From NCBI RefSeq assembly GCF_000006565.2, contig NC_031479.1:992001-1056000 (forward strand): a DNA stretch of 64,000 bases, written 5' to 3'. Origin of the DNA: Toxoplasma gondii ME49 (Eukaryota > Apicomplexa > Conoidasida > Eucoccidiorida > Sarcocystidae). Positions within the stretch are counted from its first letter, which is position 1, and each line of letters begins with the position of its first letter. The position numbers and the translations under genes are program-made. Below are positions 36,201 to 49,100 of this stretch, one piece after another. The notes under the pieces are model-generated. The model was not told where the DNA came from. It made no database searches and saw only the letters and a program-made list of their open reading frames with translations.

Positions 36201-37413
36201 AGAACAATATATCACACGCGAGCAAAAGTAAAAGATGAATTCCACTATTGCTACAAGTTATCACTGCGCTACCGTCGTCGTGTAGCTGTACGTTGACCGC
36301 CTTCTCGTGAGGCATGTATGGCTTAGATTGATTCCCCGAAAGTGTACGATTCTATGACTGAGTATTGTTCTGCCAAACTGCATTCCTATACTAAAACAAG
36401 GAAAGCAAAGCGACAGAGATCTTGAGACTCAGACTCCGCCCTTCCTACACGAGAGAGACAGTCGGGTCATCGCTCACGGCAAGAACTACCGTTCTACGCT
36501 TCCCCTAGGTTAGTTCTACACAGCGCAACTGATTCGTCACAAAATAATCAAGTACACCTATCTGCGTACGTTGGAGAAAGAACTGACATACTACTTCAAG
36601 AGAGAGCTTACGAGTACACCTATCTGGCACCCGGATAAGGTACTACACACCAGTTGACTACGAATTTTCTTCTGACTTCGATCGATACGACCAAGTTATT
36701 GTTACGAAACTCTTCCACAATGTATTCTACGTTGACAAGCTTTGACACATAGGCAGACCGCGTCCCTGAAACATGGGGTGCCGTTCGTAGCAGTGGATTG
36801 TCTCGTCTTCGCCCCGTGGGCACTAGCAGCAATCCTATCTGTACTTCGCTGCGGAAATCACTAGTCTTTTAGTCGATAAGTGTCCTCCCAACAATTTTGA
36901 GTTATGGGTGTGAAAACGTGGGCAAAAAGAGGCCTTTCCTCATTGCCCCTGGTGCATTCCTGGCACTGACTTTGTAACTGCCGTGCACCTCTTCACCACT
37001 GAAGACTTGGACTTCCTCTACAGTATGTATTCTGTATACACGTCACTTGACTTGCCCGGCGATCTGCTACCCTGCGATTCTGAACGCTTCTTTACTCAGG
37101 TTCCCTTACATTCCCTAAACTGAAGCCCCTACGGCGCTCGCGTCCACCAGTTTTTACCATTTCGAGGCCAACGGGGCCCCAACACAGCTTCATTCTAGCT
37201 CCACAGCATATTCGCTTCTGCAAATTCTAAGATTGTAGCTGACGACTCCATGCAAGGTGTACAGACGCTCAGGCGCCGTGACTGCCAGGACGCGCCTTCG
37301 GGTTATCTCTCCCCATTTTCTCCAAGTTTCTTCCCTCTCTTCGTGTCTCCGGATCGCCACACTGGAAAGCAACTGTCGCGGGGCGCTAGACCACTAGCCG
37401 CTTCGCTCTGTGG
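33291..37413. other. Long stretch with no recognised gene
   Basis: About 4.1 kb lying 3' of the RRM-protein gene. The only longer frame is minus-strand 34969-35409 (146 codons, ATG start, with a Trp/Phe-rich hydrophobic patch MLVLALGVFYEGWWDWFEF). It has no homology I can name and may be chance. The segment from 35600 to 37400 has few open frames on either strand and may be 3' UTR or spacer. Confidence 0.4.
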
Positions 37414-39604
37414 TTAGTACGGGTGGACCCTCGACGCAGGAGGTCGTGCGTATCGGGCCTGTCTACTAGCTGCACTGCGAATGTCATACGGATCGACGAC
37501 TGCGTCGCCAGCAGGCGTAGCCGCTCCGGCCGCTGCGTACTGACCATAAGATTCACCCGGGGCTTGCTCTGGTGCCACAGAGTGCGCCGGGTACACTTGC
37601 TGATACACAGCTCCAACAGAAGCCGGATGCAAAGAAGTCGGCGACGATGGCGACGCCATGTACGGGCCTGGCGCAGTGGCTGGAGGCAAACTGTATGCTG
37701 GCACCGTTGCCGCTACCGGAGTTGTAGCCACCGGCGGATAGTGTGCGACGGGAGCGGCTGCGTAAGGGTCTGAGGGAGGCACATACGGGCGCCCAGCGTA
37801 ACCGTCATAGTCCGCTCGCGTCGCCGGCCGCAGGGTTGGGTAATGCCCTCGCCGCATGGGTCCTGAAGAACGAAGTCAAACACGGCAAAAAATCCCTTCT
37901 TCCAGAGCGTACACACCGCTGTCTAACGGCGGAAGCTGCTTCCGAGGGTCATGAACAGAAAGCCCGATAACTCAGACCTCACAGACTGCCCGTAAGGCCC
38001 CGACACCCCTTGAAAAGAATGAACGGCCTCGGAACGGGGTTCACTCGAAGAAGCCACTCGTCGCCGACTTTACCGTTCGTCTAGACTCCACCAAGAAGTA
38101 GCTTGCCCCTGGGAAACACGAATGCGATATCGCATACTCCTCAGTTCTAAACACCGCCGGAGCACTCGTCTTCTGTCCACACCTCGATGTTGTGTATACC
38201 GGAGACTCGCCATGTAAGGCCTTTTACATCCAGTGACGTCCCCCCGGCGTATATGACAAAGCTCATACGGCCATCCATGCAACCTTGTCCATAGTTTCTA
38301 GACATACACAAATATACAGAGGTCGTCTCGGATGACTCGGAGCTCACCTGCACCGTATAGGTCAATCTCGGGGGGTGCACCGTAGAGGCCAGCGTGGGGT
38401 CTGTCGTAGCCGTTATCCTCTCTTCCTCTCAGTCTGTCTTCGCCGCGTCGCTCATCACTGAAAAATGCAGAATAAACCCATGAGCACGTCGGAGCTCTCT
38501 GAGACCGTTGCGTTAGCCCTCTGAACTGTACCTGAGCCCTGCTCCCAAGACGGAATGCCGATGAGAGGCTGCAAACCAGACGCCCTTCTTCAACGACAGG
38601 TTGCACCACCGCCCCCGTGAATCCAGTAATCCGGTACAGTGTCTGTACGTGCAGGCGATGACATACCCCGTCGTTTAACAGCATAGCGAAACTTCTGGAG
38701 ACGAGCCAAACGCAGAAGAAAACATTCCCACACGGAGACCCCTCCCCCCCCAGCTTCGAAGAACTTACCCCAAAAGAGGCTTCGCTGTCGCAAACCTCGG
38801 CTCCGCCTTCTTCACCTCGATGACGTGGCCATCGACGTCGTGCTTTCCGACGCAGTTCTGCGCACTGTGAGGAAACTGGAAGGTGACGAACCCGAAGCCC
38901 CGGCAACGGCCTGACCGCACACACACGCACAGGGACCCGAATGAAAAAAACCGGATTTCCTTGCATACACGCGTGTGCGCCGAGAATCCGCCCCTGCTGG
39001 AGTCAAAAGGGAACTCCATCAGCAGGAGCGTATCGCCACCTCTTTGCACTGCAAGTTCCACTCCCCGCATCTCCGTGAGCAAAAGCGCTTCCCACCTTGT
39101 TTCACCAAACGTTTTCGCTACTTTCAGATAGAAGTCGTCATCTCTCTGCGTGATGCTCGTGGCTCTGAGCTCTTCTTTGCCTCAGGTTCTCACCAGTGTT
39201 CTTGTCGTGCATGAGAGACACTTTCTTCACGCTGCCGAAACGCTCGGAGAGAAAGGCTGACAGCCGCTCTGAAGTGCACCCGCCAGCACGACCAGGTACG
39301 CACAGCGTCGCACACAAACACACGTACACGAGTGGATATACGCATTCCAATCTCTCACCTTGACGCGTACCCACGCATGTAGACAAGCGTAGACACAGAA
39401 GCCACGCTGTGCTTCATCCCACTGAGTGTGCCACTGAGTAGTAACACCGGAGCCCTTAACATCTGAGCATTCTTTAACGACGTCGACCTCAACGCTGGAA
39501 CCTACGCAGTAGCTTCGACGCAACACAATGGACTACCACTACCCTCCACAGCCGCCGAAGGCCTCTTCTACGTCGGGACAGAACACCATATGTATATATG
39601 CATT

Positions 39605-39646
<42 letters not shown>

Positions 39647-40945
39647 ATGTTGGATGCAGTACACGTGTACACTACTGAACAAGAGTGGGGAACTGCAGTG
39701 AAGAGGTTCATCGTGGTGCTTGTTGTGCGTTCACCAACCTTCAGTGAGAGTCTCTGGGATTCCTCCGACGAAGACTTTGCTATGTTGATCGTCATCTGCG
39801 TTCTTGTTCACCATCTGGCCCTTTGGAACAGCATTCCTGACATCAACCTACAGAGACGCACGAATATCACGGCACAGAAAACACAGATAAAATCATCGCA
39901 TATGCGTCCAGTGTCGGCATCTCTGCGGCCCATAAAATGCGTGGACCCACCTAGAAAGCCGCTCAGTGCAAAGAAAAAACTCTGGCCTCAGTTCTACGGG
40001 CGCCACGCTTCGTCCACCCTGTTCTCGTGCTGCTTGTTCGTCCTTCCAGACATACCTCCTGGCCGTCTATCACATGCTTCTCCGCGCCCACGCAGCTGGT
40101 GACAGACGAAGCGTCGGCGAAAGTGACGAAACCGAAACCTCTGCTGTTTCCTGTGACTTTGTCGACCATGACCACGACGTCTTCCACCTGCATGAAAACG
40201 GACAGTTGCACACGGACGTGAGCCTCTCAGCCGCGACGCCTAAAAGCTCGCCGATGTGGCTTACGCTCAATGTCGTTAGGTACTGAAATCCTCCCCCACA
40301 TTTATTAGCTCCTGTTCCAGCACCGTTTTCCTGGAACTTGTCGCCTCAGTGTCCCTTTGCATAGTGAAGACACAGCGTGTGCGACGAAAGGAGATTGCCA
40401 CCGTTCAGTTGCTCGTTTGTTCTGCTGATCCCAGCTGCATCCAGGCAGAGAGCCACATGGTTTGTAAGTCCTTGTGTCACCCTTGACTCCTTACTCTATC
40501 TACGGTGACTGAGAGTCGCGCGCTAAATCCCGAATGTCAGTGCTTGTCAACGTCCCCCTCCAAGACTCGAGTGTCGCGTGCTCACCGCTCCGAACTGCTT
40601 CATGTATGCCGAAAGGGTTTCCGTCGTGGTTTGCTGATTCAAGTTCCCGACGAAAATTTTGTTTTCTTCAGACTGTGCGTTCGCCGCAGCATGCGACCCG
40701 CTGCGCAGGTCTCCGCGATCGCGGCCAGTGGCGGAAATCGGCGCGCGACTTGTTCGGCGAACGTCGCGAGTCGCTTCGCTTCTTCGATCAGCACGAGGGT
40801 CGACGCCAGGTTCCCAAGCTTCGACAGCTCCTCGAGGATACGCGCCAGGGTGTGCTGGAGCTCCGTACGGCGCGGGGCTGTACGGCACTGGAACGGCAGG
40901 AGTGCCGTACACTCCCAAGGGCGCAGCTACGGGAATGTGGTACAT
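37414..40945 (-). CDS. Tandem-RRM RNA-binding protein, Musashi/hnRNP A-like, 7 exons
   Basis: RNA-binding protein expected to act in mRNA translation control, stability or splicing. Exons: 40586-40945, 40056-40187, 39739-39847, 39194-39268, 38769-38910, 38348-38457 and 37414-37862, summing to 1377 nt (458 residues) with all phases closing. A Pro/Tyr/Ala-rich N-terminus precedes RRM1 (RNP2 KIFVGNL; RNP1 SRGFGFVTF; exons 1-2). A short linker leads to RRM2 (RNP2 KVFVGGI; RNP1 CRGFGFVTF; exons 3-5). RRM2 ends in HVIEVKKAEPR, the K-K-A-x-P seen after RRMs in Musashi, DAZAP1 and hnRNP A proteins. An Arg/Asp/Gly stretch and a long Pro/Ala/Tyr-rich tail (exon 7) follow and are probably disordered. 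Plasmodium has a Musashi homologue in its stored-mRNA particles, and this may be the counterpart. Exon 3 uses an unusual GTTGGT donor. Start ATG chosen at 40945; the frame upstream lacks another ATG. Confidence 0.88.
39587..39648. repeat. TA-rich microsatellite in an intron
   Basis: Two long TA runs broken by single C/G changes, inside intron 3 of the RRM-protein gene. Confidence 0.9.
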
Positions 40946-43900
40946 TGCGGCGAAATGGTGAGGTGAAAAGCGAATGGAGCTCCCGCTCAATCGTTAGTTC
41001 TGCGGCAAGAAAGCCGTATGAGAACCGCTGTGGTTAGGCACGGCGCGCCAGCTAAAGGGGGGGGCTCAGACACAGAGTGAACCGTGAGGCGACGAGTAAG
41101 CACAGAGTTCTGTAGATGGGAAAAAGTTTTGCGGTGGTGGGAACAGGAACTCGAAAACACCAGACGAGCAGGGCGCAAGTTGGGAGACGCGTGGTGGGGA
41201 GGAGCAGGAGCAAATAGTCGAACGATTTCAGGCTGTCTGTGGACCGCGAACTCTGGAAACAAACAGGAGTGAGGAACGGAACTTTTTCGGGGAAACCGAA
41301 GACGAATTCACGAGACAGGAGACGCAGAACGGACGCTGTGCCAGAGCCAAGAGCCAGGACGAAAAGAGAGGCGGGACGCACGCGCGAAAAGGTCGGCGCG
41401 CAACAGATAGGAATTCACGTGAAAGACAAGGACACCTCAACAGAAACACGCGTCACAAAAATTGTGGTAGTGTCTCCGCTACCTTTCAACGGACAAGAAC
41501 CACGTCTTTCCAGGCAAATCCGTTTCTCCTCTCGGCGTTGCGGCTATTTTCTTTATCTCTGCATGCGCCCGGGGGAGGCAGTGCCTCCTGCCGAACAGGG
41601 AGGTCGGCTCGGCGTGGCTTTCTCGCTAGTACGCTCGCGATATTTCGGCACACGTCACGTCTCACCATTTTGAGCTCCCTTCCGCGTTCCCGCAACTCAC
41701 GTGTTCATCCGAGGCAACGAAGAGCATGTCCAATCCACTTTCTGCTTAACGACGAAACATGTGCCAGGCAAAATCCTGTAGAAGAAAATTGGAACTTGCC
41801 ATGCTTCGGATCGTGCAAGTGAAGGAGTTGCGGTTGCTCTGTTTAGGGACGTGTATGCAAGAAGCTTCAGTACCCTTGTGACATTCATCAATCGAGATCG
41901 CAAGTGGTGGAGGCAAAACGCCTGTTCGTGCTTGTTCACTACGGCACAGGAAAAGCCGAAACACCCACACGGTGTCTCGGACGCCGGCGTCCGACCTCAT
42001 CACACAGACGAGGGGATTGCCCGGTACCTTCTGAATCGTGCATTTTCAGCCACTAAGGTTGCTCAGATATATTCGGAACAATGTTCCTGAATCTATTGTT
42101 TGTCAAGTTCAGGTGTCGCGTGCACATGACGCACCGGAGGCGTGACAAGAGAGAACACGGATCCGGATGTCACTACTTTATTGCACGTCATTCCCCCTAG
42201 AAAACTTTGGCTTTTTACCGGCTCACAGAGTAAAATCTTCATACTTTCGTCCATAAGGGAGATAAGCTATCTTTCCCTGAGCGGCGGGAGGTCGGTGAGA
42301 CTCGTTGGCGACATTCGGGGTGCCAGAAATGTGGCAGTTCATATGGAGACGCCCCGACAGCTTCATAAACGTGGCCGACAGATTGGTACTTGTAACAGGC
42401 ATGGTGGGCCGTCTTTGCTAAGAAGCAGACGCGGTCCCGTGTTCGGATCGATCGCTTGGGTATGTGCCACTCGCTAGTTGATTGCTGGGGGGGGGGTTCC
42501 CTCTAAACACATGAAGACGCGTTTCCCAACCCCCAAGAAAACAATGTAATGAGAAGACACACCGCTGTGCAGCACGCCATATTCTGAGATCGACAGGAAC
42601 TACAGATGCTTCCTCAGCAAATGCGGAGTACCTTTATCAATTGCACCGGCTGCACCCCAAGTAAAGGATGCGGTAGTTGAAAAGCACTTTCCACAGAGTT
42701 GTCATGCTGGAACGGAAACTTGGGAACAAGTGTCACCGTCTCCCCGACTCTCTCCGCTCTTGACAGTTTCTCAAGGATACAAATCACAAAACAACGGAGT
42801 CCGTTCGTCTACACTTTACTTCGCTTTAGGAAATTACAAACAGGGTCTGCATAGGCGGGAATTCTCGACACATTCAGGAATGATTCCAACTTCGAATCGT
42901 CGTGCAGAGGACATCAGCAGTTATGCTAGTGCAAACACAAGGATGCAGTATCCCGCAGAGAAGAGCTGACTTATGCTATGAAGCGAAGGGTAGCGAAAAA
43001 TTTTAGGAGCCACGTGTGACCAAGCCGAATTGGGAATTCACCGAGGCCAGGTCACCCCGGGTGTATCTCAATTTCCAGGGATTCAAGGAATACGCATGCA
43101 GCGCCGGCTGTTGAATCAACGGTGGCACTCGACGACCACTCTCCTCCCCTCGATTGTCACCATGAATGGACATTGTCGTATTTGCCGTTTGGAGGGAGAG
43201 TGATAGTGAAACTGGATTTCTGCGCGTTCTGGAATTTTGTCGACTGCGGGTGCACGCAGTGTTGCACAGCGGGGGAATCTAACGACCCGGCCCCACGCAA
43301 GTTTGCAGGGTTGAGAAACTCCGAGAAAATTTGACAGGTCTTCTCGAGTTCAAGTGTGTGTATCCCTTGCTTCTGTTTTCGACTTCGTGCTAACTGCAGC
43401 AGAAACAGCAGTCAACTTTCGGCTCTTTGTCCGCGCACACGATTCTTCGCATTTGGAACTTGTCGAGTGTGTGCGTCGCCACTTGTCCGTGTGTAGCGTC
43501 GCATCTCTCCTGTCGTGGACTGGTGTGGTTTTCAGAAGGGATGAAAACACGCTAAGGGCAGCTACAGTTCTTGCATCATGTCCTGAAAGTGGGTGTTGTT
43601 TCTCGCAGTGTGTCCGACCTCGCGGGCGGCTAAAACACGGTTCACCCGTAAGGATCGGATATTGTCCCAAAAAAGAGCCCCAGCAAAGGCTGAAACTTCC
43701 ACTGGCTTCAGCTTTCCATGCAAGTTGCTTGGGGGAGACTTGCACACAGTGCTTCGCAGTCACTGGTCTTCCCCGAGATAGCTTGGAATGCGTTTGTTCC
43801 CCAGATTTTCCCACCCACCTTTGAGCAAGACATCAACGGTGCTGTTAAAGCATCCATTGTGTGCGTGGGACAGTCGGAGCATCCGCTCACAAGACTGCGT

Positions 43901-44237
43901 CGCGGGTGAGTTAGGGCGCTGCTTGTCTGGACCGCGTAGGACGAATTCGTTTCAAGTGAATTGGTCGCAGTGGAGCAAACGCTGCGGCGGTGTGTTTTTT
44001 ACCACCTTCGAGGAAAAGCCTGTTCTCTACCAAGCGTCGCTCAAGAGCGTTTCCACCAGAACAGAGTTTCACGATCCCTGCCACGGGAGACGAGTGAACT
44101 ATCACCAAAACACTCCCGCACTCCTCACTGCGAGCAGCGGCGCCCATTCACGAAGAGTCGACAAATTGGGGCTTTCCTTGTTGACCGGGTGCGACCTCCA
44201 CTTTCACTCACTTCATTCACAGTTCGCTTCAGCAGAG
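40946..44237. other. Divergent intergenic region
   Basis: Head-to-head spacer between the RRM-protein gene (minus) and the oligoribonuclease gene (plus). It should contain both promoters and 5' UTRs. The part at 43788-44237 is open in the oligoribonuclease frame and may be an N-terminal extension of that enzyme. No other gene recognised. Confidence 0.5.
41658..41664 (-). promoter_or_regulatory. TGAGACG promoter-type heptamer
   Basis: CGTCTCA on the plus strand, i.e. TGAGACG reading toward the RRM-protein gene, about 700 bases before its start codon. A (T/A)GAGACG element is known from T. gondii promoters. A 7-mer occurs by chance, so this is only suggestive. Confidence 0.35.
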
Positions 44238-44891
44238 ATGGAGGGCATGATGGAGGCACCCGCGCGCTTCAAGAGCGTCTCGAGCGAGGATGCAAACCGC
44301 ATAGCCCCCATCCGAACAGCTGTTACGATAACTGAAGATGAGGAGACCCTGCAGGCTCCCATCGTTTGGGTTGACTGTGAGATGACTGGACTGGACGTGG
44401 AAACAGACCAAATAATCGAAATCGCGGTCATTGTGACGGACGGCCAGTGCAAAAAACGCATCGTTGGACCGAACCTAATTGTGCACGCCAGTGACGAACT
44501 TCTAGATGGAATGGATGAATGGTGCAAAAAGACCCACGGGGAGTCAGGGCTAACTGCAGCCTGCCGGAAGTCGACTCTGACTCTCGCAGATGCTGAGGAG
44601 CAAATTCTGGAATTCGTACAGAAACACGTCGCGACGACGCGCGTCGCCCCGCTAGGTGGGAACAGCGTGCACGTAGACAGGCAGTTTCTCGTGAAACAGA
44701 TGCCCCGACTCATAGCACATCTCAGCTACCGAATAATCGATGTGTCCACCATAAAGGAACTCGCGATGCGGTGGAAACCCGAGTTGCCACTGGTCAAGAA
44801 GGCGGCCAACCACCGCGCACTCGAAGACATACATGAAAGCATCGACGAACTCCTTTACTACACTCGGCATTTGTTTCGGGTTGACCAGTGA
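44238..44891 (+). CDS. Oligoribonuclease (REXO2/Orn family, DEDDh 3'-5' exonuclease)
   Basis: Degrades very short RNAs (2-5 nt) to mononucleotides, the last step of RNA turnover, in cytosol and/or mitochondrion. The 217-residue reading from the ATG at 44238 carries all DEDDh motifs: Exo I in IVWVDCEMTGLD (D-x-E), with DQIIEIAVIVTD after it; Exo II in GNSVHVDRQFLVKQMP; and Exo III in NHRALEDIHESIDEL (H-x4-D). YRIIDVSTIKELAMRW is also typical. Length matches the family (about 180-220). The frame is open upstream to an ATG at 43788, which would add 150 mostly basic, Ser-rich residues. This may be a mitochondrial targeting extension, as REXO2 has one in animals, or simply 5' UTR. No intron is needed in the catalytic domain. 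Confidence 0.92.
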   Translation: MEGMMEAPARFKSVSSEDANRIAPIRTAVTITEDEETLQAPIVWVDCEMTGLDVETDQIIEIAVIVTDGQCKKRIVGPNLIVHASDELLDGMDEWCKKTHGESGLTAACRKSTLTLADAEEQILEFVQKHVATTRVAPLGGNSVHVDRQFLVKQMPRLIAHLSYRIIDVSTIKELAMRWKPELPLVKKAANHRALEDIHESIDELLYYTRHLFRVDQ

Positions 44892-46157
44892 CCGAGTTCG
44901 TCTCACGGAACTTGTCTGAGTATGGGCAGTTTGAGCTTTTCTGTGTGCATAATCCGTGTCAGTTTTTAAGAGGAACTGCGATTTTCGGCGCACGTTTTAA
45001 AGACGAAGGTTATTTCCTGTGTGCAGTTCGCGTGCTGTTTCGGTGGGACGGAAAATTTTGCAAGTTTTGTTCGACAGGGTTTCTTTCGAATAGAAAAACT
45101 GAATCAAGTATGCAACCGTCCTGCAGCGACACCTCGTTTCTCGGATGTTCTGATGTCCCGGCATGCCGTACGCGATAGCGTTCCGTTCCAGCTAGGAAGT
45201 ATCGATGCTCACACAATGCGCACTCGACAGCAAGTTGACAGTTTAAAGTTCCAACAACGGCTTCACGGGCTAGCTCTGTTTGCCTGGCACATTTCGCGAA
45301 ATCTCAAAAAACCGGACGCACGCGATGACCGCCGGTTCCCGTTCTTTCAGAAACGCGCACATTTCCGTACTCGCCTTGTTTGGGTCTCAACAGGAAACGA
45401 ATCAAAAGTTCGCTTGAGACAAGAGAGGATACTAGATAATTGTTACCACCGCCTGACCTTTTCTGCATCCTGTCTGTCTTTCTGGACAGCGCCGCCTCGG
45501 GCAAGGTTTTTCTGATGTGTACACCTATGCGTACATGCCTATTCTATACAACTGCACATAGGTGTGTGTGTGCACTTCTGTAGTGTACACTCACACATTA
45601 TGTCTGCGTGTTTGAGAGCAATCTGTGACTACGGCAGCAAACAGACTGTTAAACGGACTTTTGTCGTGTGCCTGGCGCAGGACCGCCCCACTCAAACACT
45701 ACATTTGCTTCAGGAGCGCAGAACAGAGTCGAAGTCTACCCAATTTAAAATGCTCGACACTACGTTCCGCCGCGAAAACCACCTCGCGCGAATCCACGTG
45801 GACGAACAGTCTCTTCCACAGACGACTCTATGTGTTGCTTTCGGCTTATATGCGGCCCACTTTCCCCAGTCTCCACACACCCGTTCAGTTCGTCGGGGCA
45901 CCTTTGGCGGCATCCGAGGACACCTGTGCAGGGGCTTGCGCCGCTTCGCTCTGCAAAGGAGAGACACATGCAAAATCGAAAACATCATACCGCTCTGCTC
46001 GCTAACTGGTGAACAGAAGTGTTACCATTCTGCGGGAAAAATCGATCTACCCACACGATGTGTTGTATATACACACCGCTTGTGCGGAGAAGGTCTGTCG
46101 ATGGTTCAAGCATTTGCAAGCGGAAGGACGTTGCCTTCTGAGGAACCGCTCATTCCA
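44892..46157. other. Tail-to-tail intergenic stretch
   Basis: Between the oligoribonuclease stop (plus) and the methyltransferase stop (minus). A plus-strand frame of 164 codons at 45021-45515 and a 208-codon frame at 45564-46190 lack domains and splice logic. Most likely 3' UTRs. Confidence 0.45.
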
Positions 46158-49100
46158 TCACGGCTTGTCTCCCGAAGAAAATACAGCTGAAGCACGCAGC
46201 ACTTCACACAAGGAGAAAGGGTCTGCAGAGGAGCCCAGAAGATACCGTAGCGCGAAACAACACGAAATTTCAACGCTCCTTACCGCTGCCTTCTTGCAGA
46301 TGTACACGTAGTGAACGTTGTCCTTTTCGTCAATTGGAGCTGTATGCACATAGCCGACAATCACAACAGGTTGTTTGTTAACTTGAAGAACATGCACAGT
46401 TCTTCTGCCTATCAACCATACCACTCTGCGAAGGCCAACAGTGACGGCGGCTTGTCCTTCTTCACAAGGAAAGGCTGCCCACTGCACTCGATCAACCACC
46501 ATCTCTGATGTACATATATCCCTGTGCAATTCCAGGCTTCTCCAGCTAGGTGTGTCTTCAAGTATGGATCACAAATGCCCATAGGCTATTTTATTACGTG
46601 GAACAGATTCGTTTCTCCGTTTCGGTTTTCACACAGACGTCTTCAAAGACGTTTCCCTGTGTGCCGGATACGGGCGACTAAACACCAAAACGTGCCGTCA
46701 GACTCCGCAGTTCTTATCAGGCTTTGCTGGTTCCGTTTGCTCCAGTAATCTCCTTTTCCACGCTCCTCTCAAACCTGGTTCTTACCCTGCACGTTGATGC
46801 TTGGCTTTTGAATCGTCTTCATCGTCACAGACCAGCCGTATTCTTCCCTCTGCAGATGCGACAGCCGAAAGTTGGGTTGGCCGTAAGAGACCACGATGTA
46901 CACTCCGCCGGGGCTGCATGCAAAGCGAGGAAACAGAAATCTCTGAAAACTAACGTTCTCGCCCCGTGCGTGTTTTCACCTTCTCTCGACCCATTTTCTG
47001 GTGAGAAGCTCCTGTCCGGCAGTGGTCGTCATACAGAGCGAACGAGGGTCTCTAAAAAAACGCATGTTGAATGCAATTCGAGGTGTCTGTACAGCCGGAG
47101 AACGTGGAAAAAGGGCCCGCCATCACTCGCAGCCATCTCTCTGAATTCTGCGTTCACTTACGCCAGAATGCGACTGACTTCCCGGAGCATCTTCTGGACG
47201 TTGTCGAAGGAATTGTCTCCGCACTAAAAAAGAGGCAAAGAAGACAAGAGGAAAACGAGCGTTCATAAAGAAATATAACCCTCTGACGGACACGCGAACC
47301 GCGTTTGAAGGCTCCTATCACTTTCAGGATTGTTGAAACAACCTGAAGAATCGCCATGCCCGACAGCGTACTACCTTCACACATCCATGAATTCATGCAT
47401 GCTGATATACGAATAGATGAACACATAAAAACATGGATCGTCTGTGCACAAACATGTCCATGCACATACGCATGCACTTCTACTTCCCGTGCTATTTTCA
47501 CGCTGCACGTTCGTATCTCTCAAGTGACACCTCCACATACAAAAACGCAACAAAAACGCAAAGTTCCGCTCAGGAAAAAGACGTCACAAGATAGCTCTGC
47601 CTCCTTGCATCGCTGCCACCGACGGAAGACAACCTGAATGCTAACAGGGACAACATTTGGCACTCTTTTTTCATAGGATAACATTTTCTCTTCACTGAGT
47701 TCGCGATCTGTGGAAGAGCCACGACCTGTGCTGGACAGACACCCGGGATATGTAGCAAATGCCCAGAACGGACGAACGCAGCTTTCACTGGGAGCAGACA
47801 TGCTTTTGAGGAAAGCGCGGACTCACGAGAACGCAGTCCATGGTGCCTTTGTCGAAAACGAGGTCGAAATCACCGTCGTCGAGTTGCTTCATGTCCAGCG
47901 CGTTCATGTGGAGAACTGTGACGAACAGCGAAGGAAGACAGAAAGCGTGAATTTCTCTTGACTGTCTCTAAGTGCTTGGATTTCCTCTCTTCTCTTTTTC
48001 AGAGAAACTTGACTGAAGTGAATCCCCAAACAGCCCTTCGTTGTTGCCGCTAAGCCACGACCGGGGGCATATCCCCACAACAAAATCTCTTCTCTTGTTC
48101 ACCCCTCGGACTTCAACGTGAAGCCGCTCTGCAAAAGTGACAAAGGAAACGCTAAGAACTGTCTGTTTTTCGCGTGTGGTCTCGCAACGTCCACACACTG
48201 AGCTTTCGTCGCGCCGTGAACGCACATGTCATTTCTTCCTTGTCAGCGCATCTTCGCTGCATGTGGCTGATGCACACATTCGAGTAGTCGACATTCACGA
48301 TCTTCCGGTAGCCGTCTGCGTACATCTCCTCGCTGACGCCTGAAGCAAACGCATGATGTCAAGAACCGTTGGCATTTCGCGACCAAGCTGCAGCTCCTCG
48401 TGTGTCAGTCGGTTCTCTGCCCCACAAGAATGCGCATCTGCACTCGCCTCAATGGACGTTCTCGCCGAGGTGCTCTCATGTGGAAGAGAGATCTGAGCAG
48501 GCTGCGTCTGTCGAGCTGCGCGCATGTACGCCAATGTATGTACACCTACGGGAGGTTCCGCAGCCAAGAACAAGGATTCTCGAGGAGGCCTGGAGGCCAG
48601 CCTCTAAGAGAATCGGCTTCAATCCTGCATATCTCTGGAACCAGTCGAAGGGCTCGACGTCCCTAAAGGCACAGAAAAAAACACACAAACATACTCACAC
48701 TCTTTTCGCGTTCACCAAAGGAGAGTGTACTAGAAAACGAGACTCCGGAACAGGTTGAGGGACATCGCACTCGGCTTACCTTTTGTATCGCTCATCCCAG
48801 TAGTCGACTTTTCCGTACTGCAGACACAACGCGCACGGAATCGCAGCGAGAGAACGATCTCTTCAAGGACGAATCTGACAACGACTTTCGAAAAAGTCTC
48901 GCTTACAACCTCACCGTCATGGACGTACACATACGCACATGCACATATTTTTTTGCAGTGCATGTGAAGAGCGTGCCGGCTGTCTGGCCACAAGTGTAAG
49001 CGACACATCGCTAATGCGTGGGGTAGCCTTTCGGTGTACGCAGAGGACCGCAGCATGATCTTGCTCTCACACGAGAAGAAAGCTGTTCTGAGACAGAAAC

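Noticed and set aside
39604..40102. ORFs spanning the TA microsatellite (63 codons minus, 170 codons plus)
   Set aside because: The Ile/Tyr runs are artefacts of TA repeats. The region is intron plus RRM exons on the minus strand.
48400..48758. Plus-strand ORFs opposite the methyltransferase exons
   Set aside because: They are antisense to exons with clear methyltransferase motifs and have no features of their own.
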